A DNA stretch of 64,000 nt, from the NCBI RefSeq assembly GCF_000764305.2, contig NW_025940648.1:369998-433997 (forward strand), written 5' to 3'. The position numbers were made by a program, and so were the translations under genes. The notes beneath the pieces are model-generated. The model saw nothing but the letters and a program-made list of their open reading frames with translations, was not told the DNA's origin and ran no database searches. Shown in pieces: positions 1 through 13,700 of the stretch. The DNA is from Hyalella azteca. Its lineage: Eukaryota > Arthropoda > Malacostraca > Amphipoda > Hyalellidae. Positions within the stretch are counted from its first letter, which is position 1; every line of letters starts with the position of its first letter.

Positions 1-191
1 AAAAAATTCAACTATAGGGTATGCTGAAAAATTAAAAACAATATGCAGCGACCTATTTTGACTAAATTGCTAATTTTTTTGACTACATGACCATTTTACG
101 GTAAATATTCAACGGTGCTTTTCACCGTTTCTAGTAACATTCCTTTCATTGCCCCCGTCCAATACACTGATAGAGACTTGTTTCCAAACAG

Positions 192-3100
192 GCTTCTCAT
201 GGGCAAGAATGTGACTGCAAATTGACTGAATACAAGACCTGTAACAAAGCAATCGATATGGCCGTATTGATGCAAAACTCAACGGCAATTCAGGCTCTCC
301 CAGTAATTTACCTGGCCAAGAAGGACCTGGAAGAGCAGGGCCTAAGAGGTCCTCTTCAGGACTGGAGCATCCGAATCAAATACAGAGATACTAAAGGATC
401 TAACGTGGACGCAGCCCTCGAAGCTTTCCGACTGCATCACGAAGGTAAGTTTCTATACCAAAGCGTTATAGAGCGTTATCACAGGAAGGTATTTTAGAGT
501 ATTTAGTGAGGAAAAATTGGATCCACTGTAAATGAAAATTAACTTTTTGATATTTGAAATCACTGACACAGCGACAGTATTACCTGTTCTAAGAAATTCA
601 TAAGCAGGAAGTGGTTGATACGCTGAGCAACTGTTTTCAAATGAAAGGTAATTTTATTTATTGGCTCTTTTTATCCAAGCATAAATTTCTCAGAAACACA
701 AAATTTCAACTTGAGAAAACATTTTTTTTATATATTTACGTCTCCTAATCAATATCAACTGCCCACATTGGAATCGTAAGCCCACATTGGACTGTATTTT
801 CTACCTTAATTGGCCATCATTAGGGCAGCAGCCATTACCAAGTACAGGTAGTAAACGGTCAGTTCTCTGAACTTGCAGCCACGGAGAGGTGCCAGCGAGC
901 AGTGGCGCAGGCCCCTGCGGCGGACTGCGGGGAAGAGGAGCTCTCCCAACTCGGTGAGATAAATCATATTTGTGCTACGTCTCGATTTTGAAGTAAATAA
1001 ACAAATAATTTGCAAATATTCCCTCAGATTTGTAAGGAAACAATCCATGAAATGTGTGCAGCGAAATCTGTAGGATGTTCATGATATAGAATAATACCTG
1101 AATAATATTTCTGCCGAACAAACAGACGTTTTCTTGGGTCCGGTCGAATCATACTCGATGGTGGTCGTAACACGCCATTCTACTCGCTGGAAGACGCCAG
1201 TACTCAGCCCCGCTGGTAAAATCAAGAGCTTTGACGACGAAAAGTACCAGTCACTCTACAAGATACACGGACAAAATTCCCAGGTAGTTAAACATGGAAC
1301 ACATAATCTTATTACGTAACATGATGAAATCGCGGGAAGGTTATATTTCAAAATTTCAAGAACGACACAAATTTGTAGCTGAATTATGGGCAATTAATCG
1401 TCGTAAAGATTTAGAATCTAAAAATTTTGAATATTAGTAGAGATATATAAGTGTTTGACATCGAACTAGCAGCTGATGGTAGATCAATGTCTTGGAACCT
1501 CAAATATTGAACCTCATGCAAAAAAAAACATCAAACAGAGGTAAAATGATTTTTATTCAGTTATCAACATGAATATTCTTCAGTTGGCGTCAAGCATACG
1601 GAAAATGTGGGCGGAATGGGGTTGGAACGTCACATACTTGTTGTTCGAAGATTATGGAGGGGACTCTGTGAAAGGGAGAACAGCTTGTTTCTTCGGAATG
1701 GATTCGATCTACAAGAAGCTGTTGGCATATAACTACACAGTTCATCACATTATCGTCCCAAAAGATGATCATTACGATCCAGAAAAAGTTATTAGCACCA
1801 TCGGAGAACAAGCCAGAAGTGAGTTTTTTTAGTTAGCCATTAAATTTCGATGAAATTAAAATTTTATGAATTGACTCCGCGAATCGATGCTGATTGCATA
1901 TCACTCTCAGATAGGTAAAATCATCAGTAATCGTTCATGATTCACTGGAGCTAAAAAATATAAAAGTACGGTTCTAGTTTTATAAGCTGAATATTAGACA
2001 CTTTATAATTAACAATACATGTATAAAAAGAAGGCGAATTGGTATTCTTTGGTATTGGTATTCTTTGGTATTGGTATTTAACGAATTGTTTTAAGTTCCT
2101 TTGTAATGTCCAAAACGTGGTTTAAAAATAAGATCCATAATTGTAATTTGTTTTTCAGTTGTGTTGATGTGTTTCGAAAATCGATCACGTTTAATAGACA
2201 CCATGAGGGCGGCAAGAAATCCAAGATACGCTTCTAAGGAGGACTACGTTTTCATCAACGTCGACATAAAAACCGAGTAAGAACGAAAAAACCGTCGTTT
2301 TTTAATAAACAACAAAAAATTTAAGCAAACTAATGGAACCGTAAAACCAGTGAAATGACTTGGATTAGTAATGAGATGCCCGCACAATGCCTTAATCACC
2401 TTATAAATCAAAAGTCATAGTTGCACGGCGATTCAGTGCTTCATGTAAAAGATTTATCAATCATCCATACGAGAGAGACTCAGTAGCGATAAACCTTTTA
2501 CAGACTGCAGCTTGAAGCACAGAATTGAAGATAACTTTCACTAAAATATACGCAATTTTGCATACAAGGACAAATTTTTGGCTTTCGTGTGAACTTTGCG
2601 AAGAGTAAGGTTGACGCATTATTAAAATGGAGACATATTATCAATAAATAACTACCAATTTTGTACAACCTCAAACTCACATAAATATTTTGCTTTCTTC
2701 ATAGATCTGAAGAAGACTACTGGCCGTGGTTGGAACTTGATTCAACAATTGCTGAAGCATTCGAACCAATGTTTGTGGTCACTCCTAGAACACCAGCAAC
2801 TGATGATTATAGAAATTTCACCAAAAGAGTAAGATTATTCTATTTGACAAGATTCCATTCTCTTTATAAAATCTCAGAACGAAAACAACTGAATTGTCAG
2901 AGATACATATATGAAAAGAGTCGTTCCATTTTATGGAAACTTGTTTTCTCAATGCAAATAATTTTTAGGTCATATTATGAAAAAAACTAAAAATTATGCA
3001 TAACGTTCTCATTACGAGTGAAGAGAAATTATTACAATTGCAATTATATTTGTTCAGGTAAGAACGTTAGCTTCTGACCCGGATCAAAAGGACCTACGCG

Positions 3101-4740
3101 ACCATCTTCAAAACATCACCGCAAATAGCGAAGCTCCCGCAAGTTTGAATTCAAGCACTCTGGTCTCTCCATTCATAGCGAGTTTTTATGAAGGGGTTTG
3201 GTTCTTTGTCGAAGCATTCAACAGGACCCTCGAGTTGAAGCGATCCAATCCGAATATTTCAGTGAAAACTGAAATATTCAATCAAATGAATACCGGCACC
3301 TTTTACAGTGAGTGGATGAATTTTGTAGTGTAGTCGTTTTGTATTTCGAATTTGTTGCCACATTGTTTGAATAAATTGACATATTAAAAAATACAAAAAG
3401 AAGATTCGTATTGGATAATCTCCTGTTGCATCAAAGATGCGCTTGGAATGCTAAGATTCATGACAAACCCTAACGTGAATCATTTCCTAAGTGCGATATA
3501 TTATCATTGTCAGGTCACCTCAAGAAAAGAAATTACACTCTGACGGATAGAACCATACCTGACGAATACTCGGTTCTGAACTGGCAAAACATTTCTGGGA
3601 AAAAATTATTCCAGGTAAGATGACCTAAAAACGTCTTACCTATTGCAATCCATTGATTTCATAATTTTCGCGCCTGGCAGCTTCAGAAAAGGAGCCGCAA
3701 TACGCTCGAATAGCGCGTGCGTACATTAATTTAAAACACGCTAACACGTGTCTTGAGCATTAATTTCATTTGTTAACAATTTTGAAAATAAGTTCGTGTA
3801 CCTAGATATCAGTGATCTTACGCAAGTGTACATAATAGTAACAATTTTGCATTGACTCGAATACGAAATTTCGTGCCTTTGTTATACTCAACGTGTTCAA
3901 AAGTATCGATCTAGTTAAGCTTCATCTTCAAATACCTTCTAATTTGAAGATGAAGCTTAACAGGATCGATACTTCTCTATAGCAGGTGAACACAACCAAT
4001 ATATTCAACATTATTGCGCAATATTGCTTGCATAATATTTTATTTTGCAAAAATAAGCGTATCGTCGGGCAAACGGTGATGCACAAACAAATGCTCAGGC
4101 GTAGAGCCACATTGCATATGCAAGCAGTCATTGTTAAATTTCAATGATGAAAACTTACTAGGAGGGAGTGAACAGTGTGGCGCAATAGTTGCCGAGGATA
4201 CATTTTATTTCTTGAATATACGTCTATTTGCTCTCAAAATTTTGATTACTTATCGTGTCTTGTTCCGCATCCAGGCATTTTTCGTGATACTCTTCTAACA
4301 ATGCATATAGGACAGCTCCCTTTTTTCCAAAATCCTGCACCCTAGTCTTTGCAATACAAATCCTCCACTGACACAAGACTACGATTCACCTCAATTGATT
4401 AAGCATATAACTTCTCTACTCGTTAAAGCCGTGACATTAACACGTTGTTGAGACGACTAGCTAAACAGAAGATAATACCAAAAGGCAAAAGATTGTGCTA
4501 TTCTGACAATCCAAATTTAGATAGTAGAAAAGTCATTATTAGGAAAATTTTTGCTAAACACAAATGACGATTTCGAATTTCTTCAGGAAGTGGTCGTAAT
4601 GGAGGGTACATCTGAAAGTACAGAAGAATGGAAATCTAATAATGCCACCATATATTGGTATGGCAAGAATTATACATGGGAGCAGTGGAGAACATCCCGA
4701 CCAACAGACTCCCCGGAATGTGGATTCAAAGAAGAATTAT
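192..4740 (+). CDS. Gene A ectodomain exons 2-10 (ANF-receptor-like)
   Basis: Nine exons encode about 490 residues of extracellular ligand-binding region, matching gene B exon for exon. It has cysteines (TCNKA in exon 2, RCQRA and DCGEE in exon 3, MCFEN in exon 6, PECGF in exon 10) and several N-x-S/T sites. Exon 4 carries FLGPVES, like the GP motif near the binding cleft of this fold. Exon 5 reads [13 protein letters not shown], typical of the second lobe, where a conserved tryptophan precedes a strand of the periplasmic-binding-protein fold. The fold assignment rests on position ahead of the membrane helix and kinase-homology region plus these motifs, so it is inference. What it binds cannot be told. 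Confidence 0.85.
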
Positions 4741-7700
4741 GTGAGTTCAAAAAACAAAAGAGCGAACTGAACTCATCACGAGCGCTTACAATTAAGACTA
4801 AACTATCACGACAAACATTCTCGCTAAGAGTGGTCCTAATTGTTTAAATTTATTATTTAAGTAATTGATAAGCTATTATACATCTTCAAATATTCGAGAT
4901 AATACTGATTTTTTTGATGAGCTCAGTTTTATTATAGACATCATAATGATCTTTTGTTTTGGAATGAAATACCTAAAAACTTTTTCCATAAACAGGCAAG
5001 ACAGATCCTGTTTTGAATCTCGTGGTGGGCCTCTCAATAGTTGTCATCATACTACTATTCGTTGTAGCCGTGGGCGTAAGGTGAGTATTACTACCTCAGT
5101 CCAATTTACTTTGTTTTAATAACTTATCAGGCCAACCATACTTATGCAATTACTGTGTTTCAATGTTACTAAATATTACTAAACTAAAACTCATTACCAA
5201 CATGATTAGAACAAAAAAATTCCAATTGTCGGTAATACTTTGCGGCTGACACAACATGATCTTACAGACATAGAATAGAAGCACGTGTGGAGGAGTAGAG
5301 TGAGATGGGTTGTGTTTCAAAAGAAATAAAAAAAACGTTTTTAATGAACATTCATAGTAGATATCAAAACCTCACTTTGATCGTCGAAATATTTAAACTG
5401 ACGGACAATACAGTAAAGTCTTCTCGAAGAAAAATGCTCAAGTTCAGGGACCGCCTAACTTAGAAATTCATGACAGAATCAATGCGCATCTGTAATGGCG
5501 GTGTGTCTGTTCCAGGCGATGGTTGAAGCTGAGGTCTAAGGTCGAAGTCATGTATCACTTCAGAACTTGTCAAGAAGACTTAGTTCAAGTGGAGTCAAAT
5601 TTTGCAGCCTCTACCTCAACCCTTCTCCCTTATTCCTCCACTACAGCTCATTAAGATTCACCCCCCAGAAGCCCAAACTATACTTTTACACGAATAACTT
5701 CTAAAATATATCAATATTACGACTTAATAATTTAGCAGCATTTCGTTAAATTTAACACAAAATTAGCCAAAAAAATTTTTTGAATACAGGTAGATATACC
5801 GAAATACCACGGCAAGCATCAATAAACCAAAATTCAATGGTGAAATCGAGTTGCAAAAACTGTAAACATTAAATTTTGCGGATCGAAAATTTTCAAATTT
5901 TTTATCAAAATTACGGTCGAGCAAATTTCAACAGTGTTCAAGTTGTCTAATTACTAGTTCGGTAAGATTAGACGTGTTCATTTCATTTGCATCGCTATAC
6001 GAAGTGACAGGTATTCCAAACGAAAGTGATATTTCAGTGACATTTGTTACATTTGTTCACGATTTTTGGACTTCTTAAAGATTCTGATGGCCAATTTCAG
6101 TAAAAGCCTTCCAAATTAAATTAATTTTTCTCTCGAAAAATCAATGCAAATATATATCCAAGGATTTTTCCTTAATATTGTAAAATGTACAGTTAAAAAT
6201 TAATATAATTGATACCCAAACATAATTAGTGCAAAAAAAAAGTTCAAATAAGAATGTTCAGTTGAAATGCCGCTCACTTTGAAGTAGTTCAAGTTAAAAT
6301 GTAAGAGCTGATCATTGATATGAGATAATAATGAAGGGCCATACAATGAGATCGATGAGATCAGATAAAAACTAATTTTATAAACAATTCCTTGAAAAAT
6401 GCTGTGACAAAATTATACATATACGTATGTTAACAAAATTTGACGTTACTATTTTATTATTCGGAAAATAAAAGTCATGTTCATTCCCAAACATCAAATA
6501 ACCAGGAATGAATGTTTAGTCCGATTCAAATCACTATACGCCATCTACAATTATCGATTAATGAATCACTTCTAACTGCAAAGAGGCAAACGCACTAAAT
6601 CAGCCAAACGTGCAAAAATTTTTATTTAGGATAATTTCATAAAAACTTTTAGGTTAAACTCCCTCAAGTTTAAAAGACTTCTGACATTCTATTCGAAATG
6701 TTTAAAAATCAAGTGCAGCAAATAATTTAAAAACATTCAATTAAATATTTATCGGAATCTTTACCAAGAAAGTCATGCACAGGAAATACCTCAAAGAGAA
6801 GAGTATAGCAGAGATGTCGTGGAAAGTTTCCTACGACGAAATAATCTTCAAGTATCCCACTCCGCAAGAAAATCAAAAACGCACGCAAGGACTGTTCGAA
6901 TCAAGAATTTCTTGCGAAACCTCGAGCTACACGAGTCAAGAGGTAAGCGTTTGAAAAATTTTGACGCAAGAGACCGAATAATCTTGGTTCGACGATTCAT
7001 TCTTATCCGAAAAAATAATGATTATAATTCGAAATTTAAGAATAACATTCAAAACATTGTCTGCATACATAATATTCAGATAAATCTGTTCGCATAAATT
7101 TGTTATTTACCAGTAAATTGCTTCTCGTATTTTCTCCCTTCTCACACAGACGTTTCTGAGCGGCAGTTTGCAAAATCCAGAGATATACACGACGCTCGCT
7201 TATTTCAAGGTGAGTAATTGCTTAGAATGAAGCCATTCAAGTGGTCTTCATTGGTCTGACGAATAACTAAAATAAATAGGGCTTTACACATGAATATGAT
7301 AAACTGTATTGAAAAACAAAAGCATGTGCTGCCAGTTTAATAGAAAAAAATAGCAAAGAGTACAACTAGTTTTTGAAGAGTAACCATAAATTTTAGAGTT
7401 CTGATCAAATATTTGTGTAAGATTTAACGCAAAAATCCCAATGAAATTACAAAAATACTAAACGTTTCTTATACTAACAATACTAAACGTTTCCGTAGGG
7501 GCAACGGGTTGCGGTCAAACGTTTAACTCCTGAGCCAGTCAATCTGACCAGGGGACCTCTTCTGGAACTAAAAGCGGTAACCCAACATTTGTTCGTTTGT
7601 GCGGTGTAGTTCTTTTTGCATATTTTTATTCACATCATATCCAAAATTCAAATTCTGATGCACTTAAAATGTATAAAATTAATCAATTAATTGTGCTGAG

Positions 7701-10700
7701 AAGTCCCCGTGTAAGAGGAATTGAGTGTAGAATTTTTACGGTGAATGAGAAGTAAGTTCAAGGAAAAGGGAATAGACTGCAGAACTTTCAAGGTGAATGG
7801 ACACTGGGTGAAGGAAAGAGAATCAAGTGTGGAACTATAGCAATTTTTTTCATTTTTTGCTGTACTCACATCACAATTCGCTACCACAGCGCTACCACGT
7901 CAACAGCTTCGGTACGATAGGACAATTCTCACTTTGCAGCTAATATTAAGAGTACACGTGTATTACAAATCCTTTGATTGCCTGCGCTCAAAATTGACTA
8001 AGAACTAATATCAAGGTAAATGTCATGAGAATTCACTATAATGAACACCACTTTATTGTTGCAACGATGCTGTTTTTGCTGCTACAATACAATTCGTCAA
8101 AAATCAAAAATACACTCCCAGGATAATTGGGTACAAAAAACGCGAACAACAGCGGAATAAATATTATTATTGCTATAGTTATGTATCATACAAAAGATAT
8201 ACAAACAGAATCTGTGTTCTGATGAAATTCGGACTCACACATCAATGAATTAACGAAACTCCATCTACTCTTTCCCTCAAAACAAAAATGCGTCAAAGAT
8301 TTGAAAAATTATGGCACTTGCAACACATAGCCATGGACCGTACCGCATATAGTTGAGAGTCAAAGCTCATCTCTCGACCTCTTCTGTAAATATAATACCT
8401 CTTATTGGAAATACACTTACACGTCAGCGTCTGAGTTTGGCCCCTCGTCGAGCGATACACCTAGCGCAGTGACACCCAGTGTTCGCGGTCTTCTTTTCTT
8501 TATAGATTGGTTATTCACATCATCTATTCATAATAAAAATCATATGCACTTCCACTCACTTTTCAAACGTATCTCAAAAATTCTATCAGATGAAAGAACT
8601 GGTGTGCAGCAACATCGCGAGCGTGCTGGGAGCTTGTTTCGAGGCGCCCAACAATTGTCTTATAACCGAGTATTGCCCCCGAGGGTCACTGCAGAATGTA
8701 CTCAACAAGGAAAAATTGAAACTCGACAATATGATGAAATATTCAATGCTCCACGACTTAATTAAAGTGAGTACCAATATAACTGCTGCCAATCGTATAG
8801 ATGTGAAAACCGCTTCCTCTGCACAATTTTCACTGACAGTATAAATTAAAGGCAATTTTACACGATTCTTCCTAGTTGAATAACAAACTGGATTGATTTC
8901 AAAACATGGGAAATTTCCTCAATCTTTCAGGGATTATCGCGACTTCACTCGAGTGAGATAAAAATCCATGGTAACTTAAAATCTTCCAATTGCGTCGTGA
9001 ATTCAAGATTCGTTGTCAAGGTAACAGACTTCGGAATCCTCTCCCTCCGATACAGAGATGAGGATCCAGTTGAGGCAGCAGAAACACAAAAGATATACGA
9101 AGGTGATTTTTTAAGAATGAAAAATAATGAAATTTGCAATATGGAATTCTGTTATCATTGATGAAAAATATACTTCAGTGATGAATACTCAGGTCACTTA
9201 TCTCATTGATTTATAAGGTTAGAAATTTTTTCAACAGGGAAACTGTGGAGTGCTCCTGAGATGCTTCGGAAGGGGTTTAAGAATTTATCCACTGATCAGA
9301 TACAAAAAGCTGATATTTATTCCCTCGGAATAATTATCAATGAGATATTCACAAGAAGAGGCACATTCCCACTTTCCGAAGAAGAAGATGAATACCACTC
9401 GGCTGCAGGTGAGTTTTATCACGACCTAACTAGTTTGATGCGAGTAAAATAATCCCGTTTTATTTGGTATATGAAATGATCTCAATTTTTTGTCTGATTG
9501 GCTACTTCAATGTTTAATAAATTTATAACCTGACACAGCAGAGATTCTAAAATAAAAATTTTGAAATCTGATAACCGAAGTCTCCTAATTAGTGAAATTT
9601 TTTGACGAATTCATAACGTTAAAAAGATATCATACCGATCTTTTCAGAAATTGTGGCTAAAGTGAAGGAAGGCACTAAACCGCCTCTTCGTCCAATGATC
9701 GGAAATGACGTGGTAGAAGACATGAAAGAACTCATGCAGAGATGCTGGGAGGAGCTGCCACAAAATCGACTTCCTCTACAAAGCATCAAACATGTCGTTG
9801 CAAATCAGAATAAGTAAGTGTTCACAGGATAATTTTATACTTTGATTGAAAGCATACCAGGAAAATTCGTGTAAATACATGAAAATCGAACGAATCACTG
9901 ACACATGATACTTACTATTCCTAGCTATCGCGCACTAGGCTTTTCGAAGGAAATTAGTCAATTCAATTTGACAGAAAAAGTAGAAAGTGTAAAATTTTAC
10001 ACGTTCGAGATGACTCAAGGTTAGAATAAAATTTGTACAGCTCAAATTGTGTTGACGAAATGATGACAACGAGGAAAACTGAAACAATGTTGTGGTATAG
10101 GAGGGTTTGAATGACATTATCTTGTTTATAACGGAATTAGTGCATGCAGTAGGGTGTCGATAACTTTTGTAACGAGGACATGCAGGTCTTATTTAAATGT
10201 AATTTACATTCCAGGCAGAACGAATCCGGAAATTTTATGGACAACCTCTTGCAACGAATGGAACATTATTCAAATAATCTAGAAACTCAAGTTAGAGAAC
10301 GAACAAAAGACTATCTTGAGGAAAAGAAAAAGTGCGAAGATTTGCTCTATCAACTTCTTCCAAAGTGAGTGAACCTAATCTTTGAAATATTATCAGCCAC
10401 AATACATTAAATTACATAAGATCTGAGATCTTTCAGTTTCTTTGAATTTCAATGTTGCTCTGCCTCAATGAATGCATGGAGACATTGAGCGGCATCCCAT
10501 CTAACTTTAGTCAACAGTCGTTAAGTGACATCTATCTCGTACTCTATCACACCAACAAGATCTCGACGGTAGGGAAACATAATGGGAGGTTGTTAGGTAG
10601 TCAAATCCGAGTCAAATGGGAGTTGTTGGGAGTCAAAATGATATTCGGTCATCAGCTCTCTGTCACTAAACTGTAAACAAAGGAAGATTAACTCTCCTCT

Positions 10701-13700
10701 AGGAGTCACATCCAAAGAGATATATTGCCGTTGTTCGCATCATAAGACAGCTGCAACCGTTAGTCATGGGGATCGACACGCCTAGTTTAAATTTTTCCAT
10801 TCTTTGCTAAATTTTGTTTGAAATATCGATTGCAAAGGAGCTGGTTGAGAAATTACTGGTGCAATGATCAACCAATTATTAATACTGCAACAAGTTGAAG
10901 TTGAATTTTTTCTCTCCAATGATTGTTAATGAATGGATAGATTATCAATGCGAAATTTAGACGGTTTTCGCAGTTTACGAGAGGAGTTACCGCGAACCAA
11001 CATGACATAGTTGGTTTTCGATTGTGATAGGATGCAAAAAAAAAACAAGACAGCCAATCAGGAAGCTTACTCTAATGCAGCCGAGTCATTCTGGCTCCAT
11101 AAGCCCTCAAATTGGCTGGGTTGGCTCCTGTGATATCTTTCTAGTATTTAATTTGCATAAACCACTTGGTAATTTAAGAAACGTCTGCATCTTTTCGGTA
11201 TTCTAGCTATTCTATTTAAATAGGCTTACATAACAGTTAGGCTGATTTTTGTTGTTTTTGTATTCAAACAACAGTAATTTCAAAGTAAAATTGAGCACAT
11301 TGCTCAATGTTCCCGAAGTGATCGACCTAGTTTTTGTTGTACAGCTCAAATTGTGTTGGCGAAATGATGACAACGAGGAAAACCGGAATTTATTTTACTA
11401 AATATTCTCAAATGATCGAGCAGCCAGGCATTCCAAAAACAGCCTCCTTGCCGTAGCCTCGTAGTATTTATCGTAGGTAATTTGTGTTTTAACTCTAGTT
11501 AAAACAAGTATTTAATCCAAACGCAGCGTGCCATTTCCAACGGCAAACGAACGCTGGTGTCCTACAACGTAAGGGCGGCCATGAATCTCTTTTGAGGTGA
11601 CCAAGAGATGGTTGTTCATCCCTCGTCGTTTACATAAGCGTAATGGACGTTGATAGCCGAATAACATATTGGCCCAGGCCGATCACCGATCATTAATCGG
11701 CTACCTAACTACCACCCGTTGCATTTAACAAAGGTGTCAAGAGATTTGGTTGGAGAGGATACGTGTTCGAGGGTAGAAGCCGCCTGAACTGAGGTGTGAG
11801 TTCGGTCACACTATATACCTCATAAGCCGCTTACAGATAGCAGAGCTAGTTGAAGAGGACTCAAAGGCTGAAGAAAACGATGAAGTAACTTTCATTCATT
11901 TCATTTTGTTCAATTTTTAACTTGATCTCAACCCAGGTCAGTGACGCAGAAGCTTATCTCTGGTCTTCCTGTGGTAGCCGAAGCATTCGATAACGTAACT
12001 ATTTACTTCAGTGACATCGTGGGCTTCACCTCCCTCTCAGCAGAATCTTCGCCGATGCAGGCAAGTACACCGTGAAGATAAGTGAACCTAATATGTATTT
12101 ACATCATGAAAAGGGAAAAAACTGATTACAGTGTAATAAGCATGCTTTTTAGTATCTTCGAATGTCAATGTTACTCTGCCTCAACGAATGCATGGAGACA
12201 TTGAGCGGCATCCTATCTAACTATAGTCAACAGTTTTTAAGTGACATCTAGGTGTCTTTACCCTTTAATGCACTGCAAATCAAAAGCTGTCAATCCACAA
12301 AAGTTTACGCAGTTTCACGTTTTGTTTCATACAATCATAGACAGCACATAAAAACTTCGCTTAAATTCTGGAAAGAACATTTACGCCAGAATAAAAAGAA
12401 CGAAAGGTACAAATTATCAGGCTGAACAATAATGAACATTCTTTATATTCCGTTCCGAATCATCAGTCCTATTCATTGATTCGTTAAAGAGTTTGTCAGC
12501 ACTCATGTGGACAATGCATTACAGATCGTGGATATGCTCAACGCTCTCTACTCTCTCTTCGACAAAAGGATCATGGAATTTGAAGTCTACAAGGTAAGTT
12601 ACTGAATCCTCAAATCACAGACAAAAGGGTTACGGTTTTTGATCCGTTATCGTGGTAACCAGTAGTAATCAAAGCTCCGATTATCGGGCTATAGATAAAT
12701 CATAACGCCTATATATATGCTTCTTCTGAGATATATATATATATGCTTCTGACGCATATCTCAGAGGATATGCGTCAGAAGCTTGACAGTTAAGGAAGTG
12801 CTTTTAAGCAGCTACTCGCTGCTGGCTAGTAACTAAACAGCCAATACCCTTCTACACGAAGCGACTATACCAATAATTGGTGCCGGTTACCGCTCGACAC
12901 ATGCACATAATAGCTGCTAGAACTTGACCTGTATACAGGCACCAAATCGCTCTGCATTCTTCGCGACTTTTCAACTGCTAGGGGAAGAAAAATCGCCAGG
13001 CGGCGCATAAATCCTTCAATTGAAATGTATCGGGATCGATGATAACGAAAATCCAAATCATTGAAATTACTTGGTTTGAAAGTTGAGTAATCAAGAAAAG
13101 TAACAATTACTATGCAAACATTAGCAAAATTTATTACTTGATGTAAAGAAGCCAATTAAAGCCGATACTAAATTCATCAGCACTATTATACTCAGTTCTC
13201 TGTTCAGGTTGAGACCATCGGGGACGCCTACATGGTGGTGTCTGGCTTGCCGACGCCAAACGGAACGCGTCACGTCAAAGAAATTTCAAGAATGGCTTTG
13301 GCGCTACTGAACGCCGTGACAACTTTCCGGTGAGTGCTGAATTGTGGAGGCAGAGCCGCAGAGGTAATATTTGACATAAATTTAAAGCTAGTCCCTTACG
13401 AGCATCATGAGCCTTTAATGTTCAAAAGTTACAAGCAACCATGAATAAACTCTTGGTCTAAAGAAAATGCTCAATAATTTCTGAACAAGAATGACCTATG
13501 TGGTCACACTAACAGAGCTTCATAATTAAGGCATGGAACAGATAGATAGAACATTGAGAATTAAAGAAAACGCATGTCTTGTTTTTTCTACCAAATTTAG
13601 ATCAGATCTTTGGAAATGCAAATTCATACGAATCTCCAAACTTACAAAATACTCAACTTTTAAACATGTGGGTTTCATCGCCATTCAAACACTCTGTACC

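Noticed and set aside
10452..11206. Open frames in gene A intron 19
   Set aside because: They lie in repeated intronic segments and have no motif or splice-compatible phase.
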